A stretch of 52,277 nucleotides of DNA from Deltaproteobacteria bacterium (GTDB lineage Bacteria > Myxococcota > JACRCW01). Position 1 is the stretch's first letter. The number at the start of each line of letters is the position of its first letter. The translations under genes and the position numbers were made by a program. A model generated the notes under the pieces. That model had not been told where the DNA came from, ran no database searches, and worked only from the letters and a program-made list of their open reading frames with translations. The stretch lies in NCBI GenBank assembly GCA_016218805.1, contig JACRCW010000051.1, positions 1 through 52,277 on the forward strand. The letters run 5' to 3'. Positions 41,768 to 49,588 of this stretch are shown here, piece by piece.

Positions 41768-42841
41768 TCACGGCGTGAGGTTGTTCCACCCGAACGAACC
41801 GCACCCGCTCATGCCCGGGTCCGTCCGCACCGCGGTGGTGGTCCCGGCGGCGGTGGCCTCGTCCGCGGCGTCAAAGATGATCTGGCAGTACCAGAGCGCA
41901 CCCGCGGCGTCGTAGGTCCAGTCAAAGCGACTCCACTTGGACGGGTTGTACGGGTCGGTCGGGTCGTTCTGCGCCACCAGGTATTCCGCGTTGTTGTGGA
42001 CCTGGGTGATGGTGAAGGTCGTTGGCGAGGCGCCGCTGAACGTCATCACCCACGCGTTCTGTGCAATGGCATGCGTGCTGGCCCAGTTGTCCACGTAGCT
42101 GCCGATGATCTCCAGGTCCGCGGGATTGGCCAGGCGGTTCCACGCGAACGATCCGCAGCCGCTTGCGCCCGGGTCCGTGCGCACGGCGCTGGTGTTGGCC
42201 GCGGCGGTGGCCTGGTCCGCAGCGTTGAACACGATCTGGCAGTACCAGAGCGCTCCGGTGGCGTCGTAGGTCCAGTCAATGCGGCTCCACATGGACGGGT
42301 TGTAGGGGTCGGCCGGGTCGTTCTGCGCCACCAGGAAATCCGCGTCGTTGTGGTACTCGTGGATGGTGAACGTCGTCGGGGAGGCGCCGCTGAACGTCAT
42401 CACCCACGTGTCCTGGGCAATGGTGTGCGCGGTATTCCAGTTGTCCGTGTAGCTGCCGTTGATGCTGAGCATCGCGCGGCCGGGGCCGCTGCTGGACGTC
42501 CCCATGCTGGACGAGCCACCCATGCTCATGCTGGACGAGCCACCCATGCTCATGCTGGACGAGCCCATGCTCATGCCGGACGAGCCACCCATGCTCATGC
42601 TGGACGAGCCCATGCTCATACCCGACGAGACCATGCTCATTCCGGACGAGCCACCCATGCTCATGCCGCTGGATGACCCGCCGTGGCTGTGACTGCCGCT
42701 CGACGAACTGGAAGACCCGCCGGAGCTGCTGGATGACGTGTTGTTGTCGTCGTCATCGTCGGACGGGGTGCAGCCCTGCGCAACGGCGAGGGCAAGGGCG
42801 GGGAGGGCACAACGGGCCAACACGCTGAACAACCTGCTCAT
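41768..42841 (-). CDS. Lipoprotein with Ser/Met-rich repeat linker and two tandem homologous domains
   Basis: Signal peptide ends in AQGC (Cys24). Residues 34-125 are an unusual Ser/Gly/Met run of repeated 'SSSMSMGG'-type octapeptides with an early 'SHSHGG'. Then come two domains of about 110 residues, repeated at a 118-residue period, each with 'DNW...AHTIAQDTWVMTF', 'GASPTTFTI', 'VAQNDPADPYNP', 'ALWYCQI' and 'GCGSF' (two Cys). GAGGTG precedes the ATG at 42841. It is the fourth gene of the cobalamin-riboswitch operon, 9 bases after the third. Function is unknown; B12-related surface capture is an inference from context. Met/His-rich linkers can also bind copper. Confidence 0.75.
   Translation of the reverse strand: MSRLFSVLARCALPALALAVAQGCTPSDDDDDNNTSSSSSGGSSSSSSGSHSHGGSSSGMSMGGSSGMSMVSSGMSMGSSSMSMGGSSGMSMGSSSMSMGGSSSMSMGGSSSMGTSSSGPGRAMLSINGSYTDNWNTAHTIAQDTWVMTFSGASPTTFTIHEYHNDADFLVAQNDPADPYNPSMWSRIDWTYDATGALWYCQIVFNAADQATAAANTSAVRTDPGASGCGSFAWNRLANPADLEIIGSYVDNWASTHAIAQNAWVMTFSGASPTTFTITQVHNNAEYLVAQNDPTDPYNPSKWSRFDWTYDAAGALWYCQIIFDAADEATAAGTTTAVRTDPGMSGCGSFGWNNLTP
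42502..42665. repeat. 24-bp tandem repeat coding the Ser/Met linker
   Basis: A run of 24-base and 18-base units built around ATGCTGGACGAGCC(ACC) (plus-strand reading) encodes alternating SSSMSMGG peptides in the minus-strand lipoprotein gene. Unit sizes remain multiples of three, so length changes would keep the frame. It is a coding minisatellite, not a CRISPR. Confidence 0.8.
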
Positions 42842-42850
42842 GGGATCACC

Positions 42851-43525
42851 TCACGGACCGTCGTGGCGGACCACCGCCACGGCGTCCAAGTCAAAGCCGG
42901 CCGTCTGGGCCGGCTGGTCCTGGGGTGCTTCATCCGTGATGCGGACGAAGCGTGCTCGTTCCACCCCGATGTCAGAGAAATCAAACAGGTCACCGCCCGA
43001 GACGGCGGGGTCCACGGGGCTGATGCCGCCGTCGCGTCCGGGCGCCTGCACGGGGATGACCCCGGCGCAGCCGGTGAACGGCCACGCGGTGCTGTCGCAG
43101 GGGAAGGCGTGCCATGTTTCGCCGTCCTGGCTGACCTCCACGCGTGCGGGCTCCGCCCAGGTCTGACCTTGCCCGGCCAGCAGGAACGCGTTCTCAAACA
43201 CAATGAGGTCCGGACCGGGGCCGTCCACCGCGTCCCGCCCAAGCCGCACGGTGATGCTCCCGCGGTTGCCCAGCGACAGCACATCAAAGCTGCCGCGGCC
43301 GGTGCCGCCGCCCGACGGCGGGCCCAGGACCACGCCCGGGAACAAGTCCTGCCCGAACCCCGCGTTGGTCCCGTAGGTCACGGCCACCACCTCGACAATG
43401 AAGTCCGAGCCGGCGTCCTGCGGGGTGGTGGAGGAACCGCTGTCCGCCGCGGTGTGCGCGCCGGAAGGGTCAGGAGCGCCGCAGGCGGCGGCGAACAGTG
43501 CGGTGAAAACGAGAACGCTGCGCAT
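42851..43525 (-). CDS. Surface lipoprotein of unassigned family in the B12 operon
   Basis: Lipoprotein signal ends in AAAC (Cys15), followed by a Ser/Thr-rich linker. The beta-rich body includes 'GRGSFDVLSLGNRGSITVRL', 'GPGPDLIVFENAFLL', 'PARVEVSQDGETWHAFPC' and 'ERARFVRITDEAPQDQ', ending in 'FDLDAVAVVRHDGP'. Sequences of this pattern (D-x-IVFENAF then VEVS-DG) occur in surface proteins often annotated only as cell-surface protein. The gene starts 1 base after the stop of the beta-propeller gene, so it is in the riboswitch-controlled operon. Role in cobalamin binding is inferred from context. 224 residues. Confidence 0.72.
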   Translation of the reverse strand: MRSVLVFTALFAAACGAPDPSGAHTAADSGSSTTPQDAGSDFIVEVVAVTYGTNAGFGQDLFPGVVLGPPSGGGTGRGSFDVLSLGNRGSITVRLGRDAVDGPGPDLIVFENAFLLAGQGQTWAEPARVEVSQDGETWHAFPCDSTAWPFTGCAGVIPVQAPGRDGGISPVDPAVSGGDLFDFSDIGVERARFVRITDEAPQDQPAQTAGFDLDAVAVVRHDGP

Positions 43526-43526
43526 G

Positions 43527-45131
43527 TCATGGCCCCAGGATGAAGCGCGTGTCCACGGCCGCCACGCGGCTGGCCAGGGACAGGAGGATGAGGATGTCCG
43601 CGCCGGTCCGGTCCACGCCGTTGCGGCCGGGCCGGATGGACAGGGATTGCACGCCCAGGCGGATGTTGCCGCTGAGTTCAGACAGATTGATGGGCGCCAC
43701 GAACGGGAAGGGCCGGACCGCGTCTCCCTGCGGGTCAACGACGACGAGACTGTCCGTGTCAAACACGCCGCAGAACACCAGTCCCGTGGGGTGCAGCGCG
43801 CACTCGAACACCGTGCTGAGCTGGTCGGTGTCTTCCACGTGGACCGCGTCCGCCGCGCCGCCGGGGCCCGCCACCACGGCGCCGGTGGCCAGGTCCAACC
43901 GCGCCAGGCGCGCGCGCAGCACGCTGGGCACGTAGACCGAGTGCCCATCCGGGAGCACCAGTGGCCGGGAGGGCGCGAACTCCGGCAGCGCAAAGCCGGC
44001 CGTGGAGGCGAGCGTGTCCGCGTCCAGCACGTCCACGCCGCTTGGGCCGGTGGTCCACACCTCGCCGTTGCGCTGCAGTTCACCCGTGCAGGAGACCAGC
44101 ACGTGGGCGCCGTCCGGATGCGGCACCACGTGCTGCGGGTTGGGCCAGCGCGTGAAGGTGGCGCGCGTCTCGCCCGTGGGGCGGCCGTCACTGGCGAGCC
44201 GGAACGCCACCACCATGCCGGGTGCGTAGCGCGCGGTGCCCGACGACACGGTGGACAGCACGTTGGCAAACGCGACGTAGGCCCAGTCACCCATCACGGC
44301 CAGACCGCCCGGGTTGCGGGGGAGCACCGCGGTCGCCGTGTCTTCGGGCTGGCCGTCACCGTCCCAGTCCGCCGGGGGGCTCACCGTGGTGGCCTGGGGC
44401 AGGGCCACCGGGGACACCGCGTCCGTGGTGCCGAGCACCGTGCCCTCATCCAGGTCCAGCGCGGCCAGGCGCCCCTGGCTGTACAGGCTCACAAAGCCGC
44501 GGTTGCCGCGCGCCACCATGGCCCACGGCGTGGCGGGCACCGGGCCCAGCGCGGAGGCGGTCTCCGGCAGCGCCACCACGGGGCCCGTGCGGTCACCGCT
44601 GTCCCAGTCCACGTTGTCCACCAGGTTGTCCCCGCTGAGCACCACGTACGCGCGCGTGCTGCCGGTGGTGGACGCATCCAGCGCCGTCACCACCTGGTTG
44701 GGCGTGGAGCCCGTGCCCGCGCGCCGCGGCTGCACGCTCTGGCGCAGGACGTCCACGGGCTTGCGCGCACGGAAACGCGTGGAAATGCCGGTCTGCGTCC
44801 CCCGCTTGGGGACCACCAGGTAGACCTGGTTCAGGCTCCCGCCCAGCATCACGTCAAACCGGCCGTCCGCTTCGGGCGTGACTTCATGGAGCTGCTGCTG
44901 CGTGTCGTCGTCATAGACCACCAGGCTGGTGCCCGGGGGCAGCGCTCCGTCAAAGCCGCGGAAGCGCGCGTTGCCCGCGCCGTCCCACAGCAGTGACATG
45001 CGCTCGTAGAGCACAAAGGTGTCCGGCACCGGGTCCGGGTTGGGCAGCGTGTCCGGCCCGGGCGTGCAGGCCGCGGCGGCCAGGAGCGCGGCGCCGCACA
45101 GCGCGCGGCAGTGAAACACGGCGGACCTCAT
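43527..45131 (-). CDS. YncE-like beta-propeller lipoprotein (BtuG-like)
   Basis: A lipoprotein signal (LLAAAAC, Cys22) leads to a small Ig-like domain ('LPPGTSLVVYDDDTQQQLHE') and then to repeated beta-propeller blades: 'NPGGLAVMGDWAYVAFAN', 'PQHVVPHPDGAHVLVSCTGE', 'GVDVLDADTLASTAGFALPE' and 'PLVLPDGHSVYVPSVL'. The layout resembles BtuG of Bacteroides, a surface propeller that binds B12 tightly over its receptor. The ATG at 45131 overlaps the stop of the TonB-dependent receptor gene (ATGA), implying a receptor-propeller complex. BtuG identity is inferred from fold and context; the sequence itself is too divergent to prove it. 534 residues. Confidence 0.8.
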   Translation of the reverse strand: MRSAVFHCRALCGAALLAAAACTPGPDTLPNPDPVPDTFVLYERMSLLWDGAGNARFRGFDGALPPGTSLVVYDDDTQQQLHEVTPEADGRFDVMLGGSLNQVYLVVPKRGTQTGISTRFRARKPVDVLRQSVQPRRAGTGSTPNQVVTALDASTTGSTRAYVVLSGDNLVDNVDWDSGDRTGPVVALPETASALGPVPATPWAMVARGNRGFVSLYSQGRLAALDLDEGTVLGTTDAVSPVALPQATTVSPPADWDGDGQPEDTATAVLPRNPGGLAVMGDWAYVAFANVLSTVSSGTARYAPGMVVAFRLASDGRPTGETRATFTRWPNPQHVVPHPDGAHVLVSCTGELQRNGEVWTTGPSGVDVLDADTLASTAGFALPEFAPSRPLVLPDGHSVYVPSVLRARLARLDLATGAVVAGPGGAADAVHVEDTDQLSTVFECALHPTGLVFCGVFDTDSLVVVDPQGDAVRPFPFVAPINLSELSGNIRLGVQSLSIRPGRNGVDRTGADILILLSLASRVAAVDTRFILGP

Positions 45132-47116
45132 CCCCGACCTCCCAAGGCATCGCCGGGTGTCACACCGACGTTCACGAATCCTTCGCGGCCCGGCTGGGGC
45201 ACGCCCCACAGGTCCGTCTGCGTCCGGTCATTGAAGAGGTTGCGCACCATGGCGCGCACCTCCACGCCGGGGAACAGCCCTATTTCCACGCCGCCGTTGA
45301 AGCGCGTGGCGGGCCGGATGGGCAGCTCGCCGTAGAGGTTGCCGCTGGCACCGCTGCGGCCGCTCCACTCCAGCACGAGCCGCGCGCGCGGCGGACCCAG
45401 GCGCGCACTGGCGTGCGCTTCCAGCAGCGGCACCGCCGGCAGCGCCGCGCCCGTGGCATCCACGCGGGAGCCGTTGACGTCGGTACCCGCCGCCACCTCG
45501 CCCCAGCGGCCCAGCTGCGCGCGCAGCCACAGCTCACCGCCCGCGCGCCACACGCCGCTGACGTTCTGCGGCCGCACGTCAAAGGCGTTGACCGCGGTGT
45601 ACGCAATCATGTGCGCCATGCGCGCGCCGTACGCGGACAGCCCCACCTCGGCGAACGGCAGCGCCAACGCCGCGCCGCCGCCCGCTTCCCACCCGTCCTC
45701 CGCGCGCAGGCCCGGGTTGCCGGCCATGGGCACGTTGACGGGACGGTACAGCTCCTCCAGCGACGGGTTGCGCCAGGCGCGCGTGAGCTGCGCGTGCAGC
45801 ACCAGGCTGCGGAATGGCCGCACGCTGGCGCGCAGTTCGGGGAGGAACACGCCGCGCGGGTACACCGGCACCGGCACGGCGCCCTGCTGCACCAGCCAGC
45901 CCTGGCCCCGCACCCGCGCCTCCACCACCACCCGGGAGGAGAGCGGCGCAAACCGGAGCCCCGCGTCCACTCCCGCTGACGGCCGCGCCGTCCGGTACGC
46001 GCCGCTGTCCCCGTGCGACCACGCCGCATCCAGCACCCAGGAGGCGGACGCGTCCGCGGCCAGCATGGGGAACACCGCCCACACCAGCGTGGCCCGCCCG
46101 TTGTGGGACACGCTCTCCAACGCGCCTTTCACGGTGGCGCCGGGCCGAGGGTCCTCAAACTTCCAGCTGGCGTGGCGCACCGCCGTCTCCACCCGCGGTT
46201 CCAGCCCGTGCCACGCCGGGGTGCGCAGCTGGAAGCCCGCGGCGGTGCGCACCTGGGTCTCGCGCGGGGTGGGCAGCTGCTGCGTGCCAAAACCCGCAAT
46301 GCCGCCCTTGAGCAGGCTGACGTCCAGCACCGCCTCGCCGGACGGACCGCCAATCCATTCGCCCGCGGCCAACAGCGTCAGCCCCGCGCGGTGCCGGTCA
46401 TTGTTCACGCGCGCGCGCGCCGGCAGCACAATGGGCGCATCCAGCGGCCCCACCACCGGCTCATAGTCAAACTTCCCGTTGGTGGTGATGCCGCGCGCCA
46501 GCACCAGGGCGCCCGCCACCAGCTTGCCCAGCGTGACCGGCCGCCCCGCCGCCACGTCCACCCCAAACAGCTTCTCACTGCCGTAGGTGAATGACCCCGT
46601 CAGCACCGGGGCCAGCGGCACGCCGGGCTTGAGGCGCAGCATCCCGCCCAGCGCGCCCTCTGAGGCGGCGGTGGCCCCCGGCGTCAGCTCCGCGTTCTCC
46701 AGCGCCGCCGCGGGCACCTCCCCCAGGTCCAGCACGCCGGTCACCGGGTCATCCAGCCGGATGGGCCCCAGGTAGGTGGCCACGCGGCGGCCCTGCAGCC
46801 CGCGGATGGAGAGGTTGAACGCGCTCCCGTCCCCGCCGGTGCGCACCATCCGCACCCCCGGCAGCGCGTCCAGCTGGTCCTGCAGGTTGCCCTGCCGCGC
46901 GTGCAGCGACACGGAATGCGTCCCGGGCCGCGCCACGTCGATGGCCTCGCCCTCGACGACCACCGTCTCCGCCGGGGCCGCCACCTCCACCGGCATCTCG
47001 TAGTTGAAGTCCACCGGCGGCGGCGCCGCCCCGTCACCCGCCGCCTGCGCACGCGCCACCGTCTCCATGAGCAGGAGTACGGCAAGCAGGCGGGCCAAGG
47101 AGGAGACGCAGGTCAC
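45128..47116 (-). CDS. btuB: TonB-dependent outer-membrane receptor, cobalamin-riboswitch controlled
   Basis: Signal peptide, then a candidate TonB box ETVVVEGE (50-57), a plug domain with 'LQDQLDALPGVRMVRTGGDG' and 'NLSIRGLQGRRVATYLGPIR', and a 22-stranded barrel region. The gene is 662 residues, a normal size for BtuB-type receptors, which import cobalamin with TonB energy. The cobalamin riboswitch upstream is the main reason to call it BtuB-like; the plug alone does not decide the substrate. The GTG start at 47116 has a strong GGAGGGAGG site upstream. The last residues (TPGDALGGRG) lack the terminal aromatic usual for barrel proteins, an oddity. Confidence 0.85.
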   Translation of the reverse strand: MTCVSSLARLLAVLLLMETVARAQAAGDGAAPPPVDFNYEMPVEVAAPAETVVVEGEAIDVARPGTHSVSLHARQGNLQDQLDALPGVRMVRTGGDGSAFNLSIRGLQGRRVATYLGPIRLDDPVTGVLDLGEVPAAALENAELTPGATAASEGALGGMLRLKPGVPLAPVLTGSFTYGSEKLFGVDVAAGRPVTLGKLVAGALVLARGITTNGKFDYEPVVGPLDAPIVLPARARVNNDRHRAGLTLLAAGEWIGGPSGEAVLDVSLLKGGIAGFGTQQLPTPRETQVRTAAGFQLRTPAWHGLEPRVETAVRHASWKFEDPRPGATVKGALESVSHNGRATLVWAVFPMLAADASASWVLDAAWSHGDSGAYRTARPSAGVDAGLRFAPLSSRVVVEARVRGQGWLVQQGAVPVPVYPRGVFLPELRASVRPFRSLVLHAQLTRAWRNPSLEELYRPVNVPMAGNPGLRAEDGWEAGGGAALALPFAEVGLSAYGARMAHMIAYTAVNAFDVRPQNVSGVWRAGGELWLRAQLGRWGEVAAGTDVNGSRVDATGAALPAVPLLEAHASARLGPPRARLVLEWSGRSGASGNLYGELPIRPATRFNGGVEIGLFPGVEVRAMVRNLFNDRTQTDLWGVPQPGREGFVNVGVTPGDALGGRG

Positions 47117-47164
47117 GTGGTTCCTCCCTCCTCGGAGAGGATGTGCAGCCGCGCCGTCCCCCGG

Positions 47165-47415
47165 AGGGACTGGCGCACACGAAGGCAGGTCTCCTGGCTC
47201 GTGGGAGGTGGGGGCCGCTCAGGACCCCATTCAACGCACCATCGGTGCGCCGTGGACGACCGTCTTCCCAACCGGCATCGCGTGCCGCTCAGTGACGTCT
47301 GGTCGTCCTGCCCCACATACAGTGGCGGGACCGCGCCGGAATCTCACCGGCTTCCCTTTTCATGCCGCCCGGACCGCTGCACCATGCCGCGAGGCCGAAC
47401 GACACACCCTCGTTC
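47165..47415 (-). ncRNA. Cobalamin (B12) riboswitch
   Basis: Read on the minus strand, the B12 box AGCCAGGAGACCTGCC lies at 47184-47199 and the conserved GGGAA / GCCGGTGAGATTCCGG block starts at 47356. CCCGCCACTGT follows at 47329-47319. These are the classic conserved blocks of a cobalamin aptamer in the correct order and spacing. Boundaries are approximate. Downstream, CCTC-TCC-GAGG at about 47140-47131 borders the GGAGGGAGG ribosome site, so ligand-dependent masking of translation is a likely expression platform. Confidence 0.93.
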
Positions 47416-47423
47416 CACCGTGG

Positions 47424-47451
47424 ATTATCAGCGCCGCCGCCGGTTGGACAA
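47424..47451 (-). promoter_or_regulatory. Predicted promoter of the cobalamin operon
   Basis: On the minus strand TTGTCC (47451-47446) is followed after 16 bases by GATAAT (47429-47424), placing the transcript start near 47417, just before the aptamer. The -35 match is partial, so confidence is moderate. Confidence 0.45.
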
Positions 47452-47459
47452 CACCGTTT

Positions 47460-47493
47460 CCAGTCAGGCGCGTGATCGCGCAATACTGACTGG
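47460..47493. promoter_or_regulatory. Two-level palindrome upstream of the cobalamin promoter
   Basis: CCAGTCAG (47460-47467) pairs with CTGACTGG (47486-47493). Immediately inside, GCGCG (47468-47472) pairs with CGCGC (47477-47481) around a TGAT loop, with AATA unpaired on one side. It sits between the divergent operons and could be an operator or a hairpin in a plus-strand leader. Confidence 0.5.
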
Positions 47494-47607
47494 GTGTGTC
47501 CGCAAGTTTAGCGCCCAGCTGAGGCACGCGTGATCCGGCGCAGCAGCCCCCAACCGGCGGAGGACAAACGCCGTACTCCGCGCACCGTGACGACGAGAAA
47601 ACGCGTG

Positions 47608-47629
47608 CGGTTGACACATACGTCAACCG
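47608..47629. promoter_or_regulatory. Operator-like palindrome upstream of the GH25 muramidase
   Basis: CGGTTGAC (47608-47615) and GTCAACCG (47622-47629) are perfect 8-base inverted complements, spaced by ACATAC. The left arm includes TTGACA, a consensus -35 hexamer, so a repressor bound here could block the promoter. It lies about 80 bases before the muramidase start. Confidence 0.5.
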
Positions 47630-47711
47630 TCCCAGAACGGTGGGAGGATGCCGCACCTGCGATCCGCGCTGATACCCCTGCCCGCGTCACCTCTTGCGGA
47701 GGAAGCCAACG

Positions 47712-48911
47712 ATGCGGCGGTTCAACGGTTGGGTGGGTGTGCTGGCGGCGGTGCTCCTGGGAAGCGCGTGCGTGGTGGGCATGGAGGAAGACGGCCCCAG
47801 CGGGATTGAGCTGATGTGCGGCAGCCAGGCGGGCGAGGCGCTCCGCGTCTGCGCAGACGGGACCACCGTGCGCGGCGTGGACGTGTCCTACTGGCAGGGC
47901 AGCATTGACTGGGAGCGCGTCAAGGGCGCGGGGATGAAGTTTGGCATTGCGCGCATCAGCGACGGCACGCGGCACGTGGATACGCAGTTTGGCCGCAATT
48001 GGCGGCAGATGAAGGCGCAGGGCCTCGTGCGCGGCGCCTACCAGTTCTTCCGCTCCAACCAGGACCCCATTGCCCAGGCTCGCCTGGTGGTGCGCCAGCT
48101 CAATGAGTACGGCGGACTGGATGACGCCGACATGCCCGTGGTGCTGGACCTGGAGACGCGCGATGGCATGAGCAACGCGACCATTGTGTCCCGCGCCCGG
48201 CAGTGGCTGCGCTACGTGGAGCAACACACCGGCAAGCGGCCCATCATCTACACCGCGGCCATGATGTCATCGACCCTTGGCAGCAACCTGAGCGACTACA
48301 AGCTGTGGGTGGCCAACTGGACCACGTCCTGTCCCACCATGCCCAGCGGTTGGCGGCACTGGGTCTTCTGGCAGTACACCTCCGACGGCAGCGTGGCGGG
48401 CATCAGCGGGCGGGTGGACACCAACCGCTTCAATGGGGATCTGGCAGAGCTGCGGTCCTGGGCGCGCGCAACGACGGTGGGCGGCGGACAGACCGACCCC
48501 ACGCCAGACCCCACGCCGCCCCCACCGCAGCGCTGCAGCCAGCTCAAGGTCATTGACCTCAACAGCGGACGTCTCAACATCCGCCCCACCGCGGGGACCA
48601 CGCGGTCACCGCTGGGCACCCTGGGCGAGTTTGAAACCGCGCCCATCCTGGACCGCGCGCAGGGCGAGCAGATTGGCAACACACGGCTGTGGCTGAAGGT
48701 CCGCTCGCCGCGCGGGGTGACGGGTTGGGTCACCGCCCGGTACGTGCGCTGCAACAACGCGGGCACCCTGGCGGAGGAAGATGCGCTGTGGGAGGACCTG
48801 GGCTTTGAAGCGCTGGATGACGTGCTGGAAGGCCGCGTGATGGGTGACGGTGACATGCCGCTGCCTGAGGACACCGAAGTGGTTGCGCCCGTGTGCGGGT
48901 TTGGCTGGTGA
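47712..48911 (+). CDS. GH25 muramidase lipoprotein with an SH3-like domain
   Basis: Lipoprotein signal ends in LLGSAC (Cys20). The glycoside hydrolase family 25 barrel starts with 'GVDVSYWQGSIDW' (D57) and contains the catalytic DxE in 'VVLDLETRDG' (D146, E148) plus 'WVFWQYTSDG' near the end. GH25 enzymes cleave the glycan strands of peptidoglycan as N-acetylmuramidases. A Pro-rich linker precedes an SH3_3-like domain (about 282-350, with 'NIRPTAGTTRSPLG' and 'GVTGWVTARYVRC'). GGAGGA at 47698-47703 sets the ATG at 47712. Regulation may involve the palindrome at 47608-47629. 399 residues. Confidence 0.9.
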   Translation: MRRFNGWVGVLAAVLLGSACVVGMEEDGPSGIELMCGSQAGEALRVCADGTTVRGVDVSYWQGSIDWERVKGAGMKFGIARISDGTRHVDTQFGRNWRQMKAQGLVRGAYQFFRSNQDPIAQARLVVRQLNEYGGLDDADMPVVLDLETRDGMSNATIVSRARQWLRYVEQHTGKRPIIYTAAMMSSTLGSNLSDYKLWVANWTTSCPTMPSGWRHWVFWQYTSDGSVAGISGRVDTNRFNGDLAELRSWARATTVGGGQTDPTPDPTPPPPQRCSQLKVIDLNSGRLNIRPTAGTTRSPLGTLGEFETAPILDRAQGEQIGNTRLWLKVRSPRGVTGWVTARYVRCNNAGTLAEEDALWEDLGFEALDDVLEGRVMGDGDMPLPEDTEVVAPVCGFGW

Positions 48912-48935
48912 GCACACGGCCCACCGCTGCGTTGG

Positions 48936-49424
48936 CTACTCCAGCAGGTCCCGGATGCGGCGGCGCAGGAACGCCGCGTCACGCGCACCGTTCACCGCCG
49001 CGCGGATGATGCCCGCGCGGTCAATGAACACCGTGGACGGCGCATCCGCCACGTACATGGGGCCAAGGACCTCCCCGCGCGCCACGTACAGCGGCAGGTC
49101 CAGCCCCAGCGCACGCGCACGGCTGCGGATGGACGGCACGTCCGGGTCAATGGACACCGCAAGGAACTGCACGTCCGTGTCCGCGGCGCTGCGACGGGCG
49201 TCCATCAGCGCGGGCACCTCACGCGCGCACACGTGACAGGAGGGAAGCCAGAAGTGCACCACCAGCGGACGCCCCTTCAGCGCCGCCAGGTCCACCGGAA
49301 CCCCGTCCAGCGTCTCAATGGGGACCGATCGGACCGGTTTCTCAACCGGATCGTACGCGTCACACGCGCCGCAGCCAGGAAGGAGGACGGCCAGGAGGAA
49401 CGGCAGTGCGCGGCGCGGGAACAT
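48936..49424 (-). CDS. TlpA-like thioredoxin-fold lipoprotein
   Basis: Lipoprotein signal ends in LLPGC (Cys18). The thioredoxin fold is present with the redox motif C63-H-V-C66 in 'HFWLPSCHVCAREVPAL', and a cis-Pro segment in 'YVADAPSTVFIDRAGII'. TlpA/ResA-type proteins reduce disulfides in the periplasm, often for cytochrome c maturation. The longer open frame up to 49694 runs antisense through the thiolase gene and is not used; ATG at 49424 precedes the signal. 162 residues. It is convergent with the muramidase gene. Confidence 0.87.
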   Translation of the reverse strand: MFPRRALPFLLAVLLPGCGACDAYDPVEKPVRSVPIETLDGVPVDLAALKGRPLVVHFWLPSCHVCAREVPALMDARRSAADTDVQFLAVSIDPDVPSIRSRARALGLDLPLYVARGEVLGPMYVADAPSTVFIDRAGIIRAAVNGARDAAFLRRRIRDLLE

Positions 49425-49436
49425 GGCGCGGTGATT

Positions 49437-49573
49437 GTAGGACCGCCCTTCGTGCCGGTCACTGGTCTGGGTGACGCCTTCACCCATTCCTCGGGTGTGG
49501 GAGAGCCGGCCGTGCGGCCGGCAGGGGGGGCGCAGAGGGATGGGTCGGCGACCGGCCCGGAGGCCGGTCCTAC
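49437..49573. repeat. Imperfect palindromic intergenic element (MITE/REP-like)
   Basis: The ends are imperfect inverted repeats of 23 bases: GTAGGACCGCCCTTCGTGCCGGT (reads 49437-49459 in pieces GTAGGACCG and CCGGT) and ACCGGCCCGG with AGGCCGGTCCTAC (49551-49573). Inside, CACCCATTCCTC is complementary to AGAGGGATGGGT, and a central GCCGGCC-GTGC-GGCCGGC hairpin (49505-49522) lies near the middle. No coding content. It fills the gap between the TlpA-like and thiolase genes. Confidence 0.65.
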
Positions 49574-49588
49574 GGCCACTGTGCAAAC

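Noticed and set aside
42502..42665. Possible CRISPR or regulatory tandem repeat
   Set aside because: Units are 18 or 24 bases with no spacers and keep a reading frame through a lipoprotein linker.
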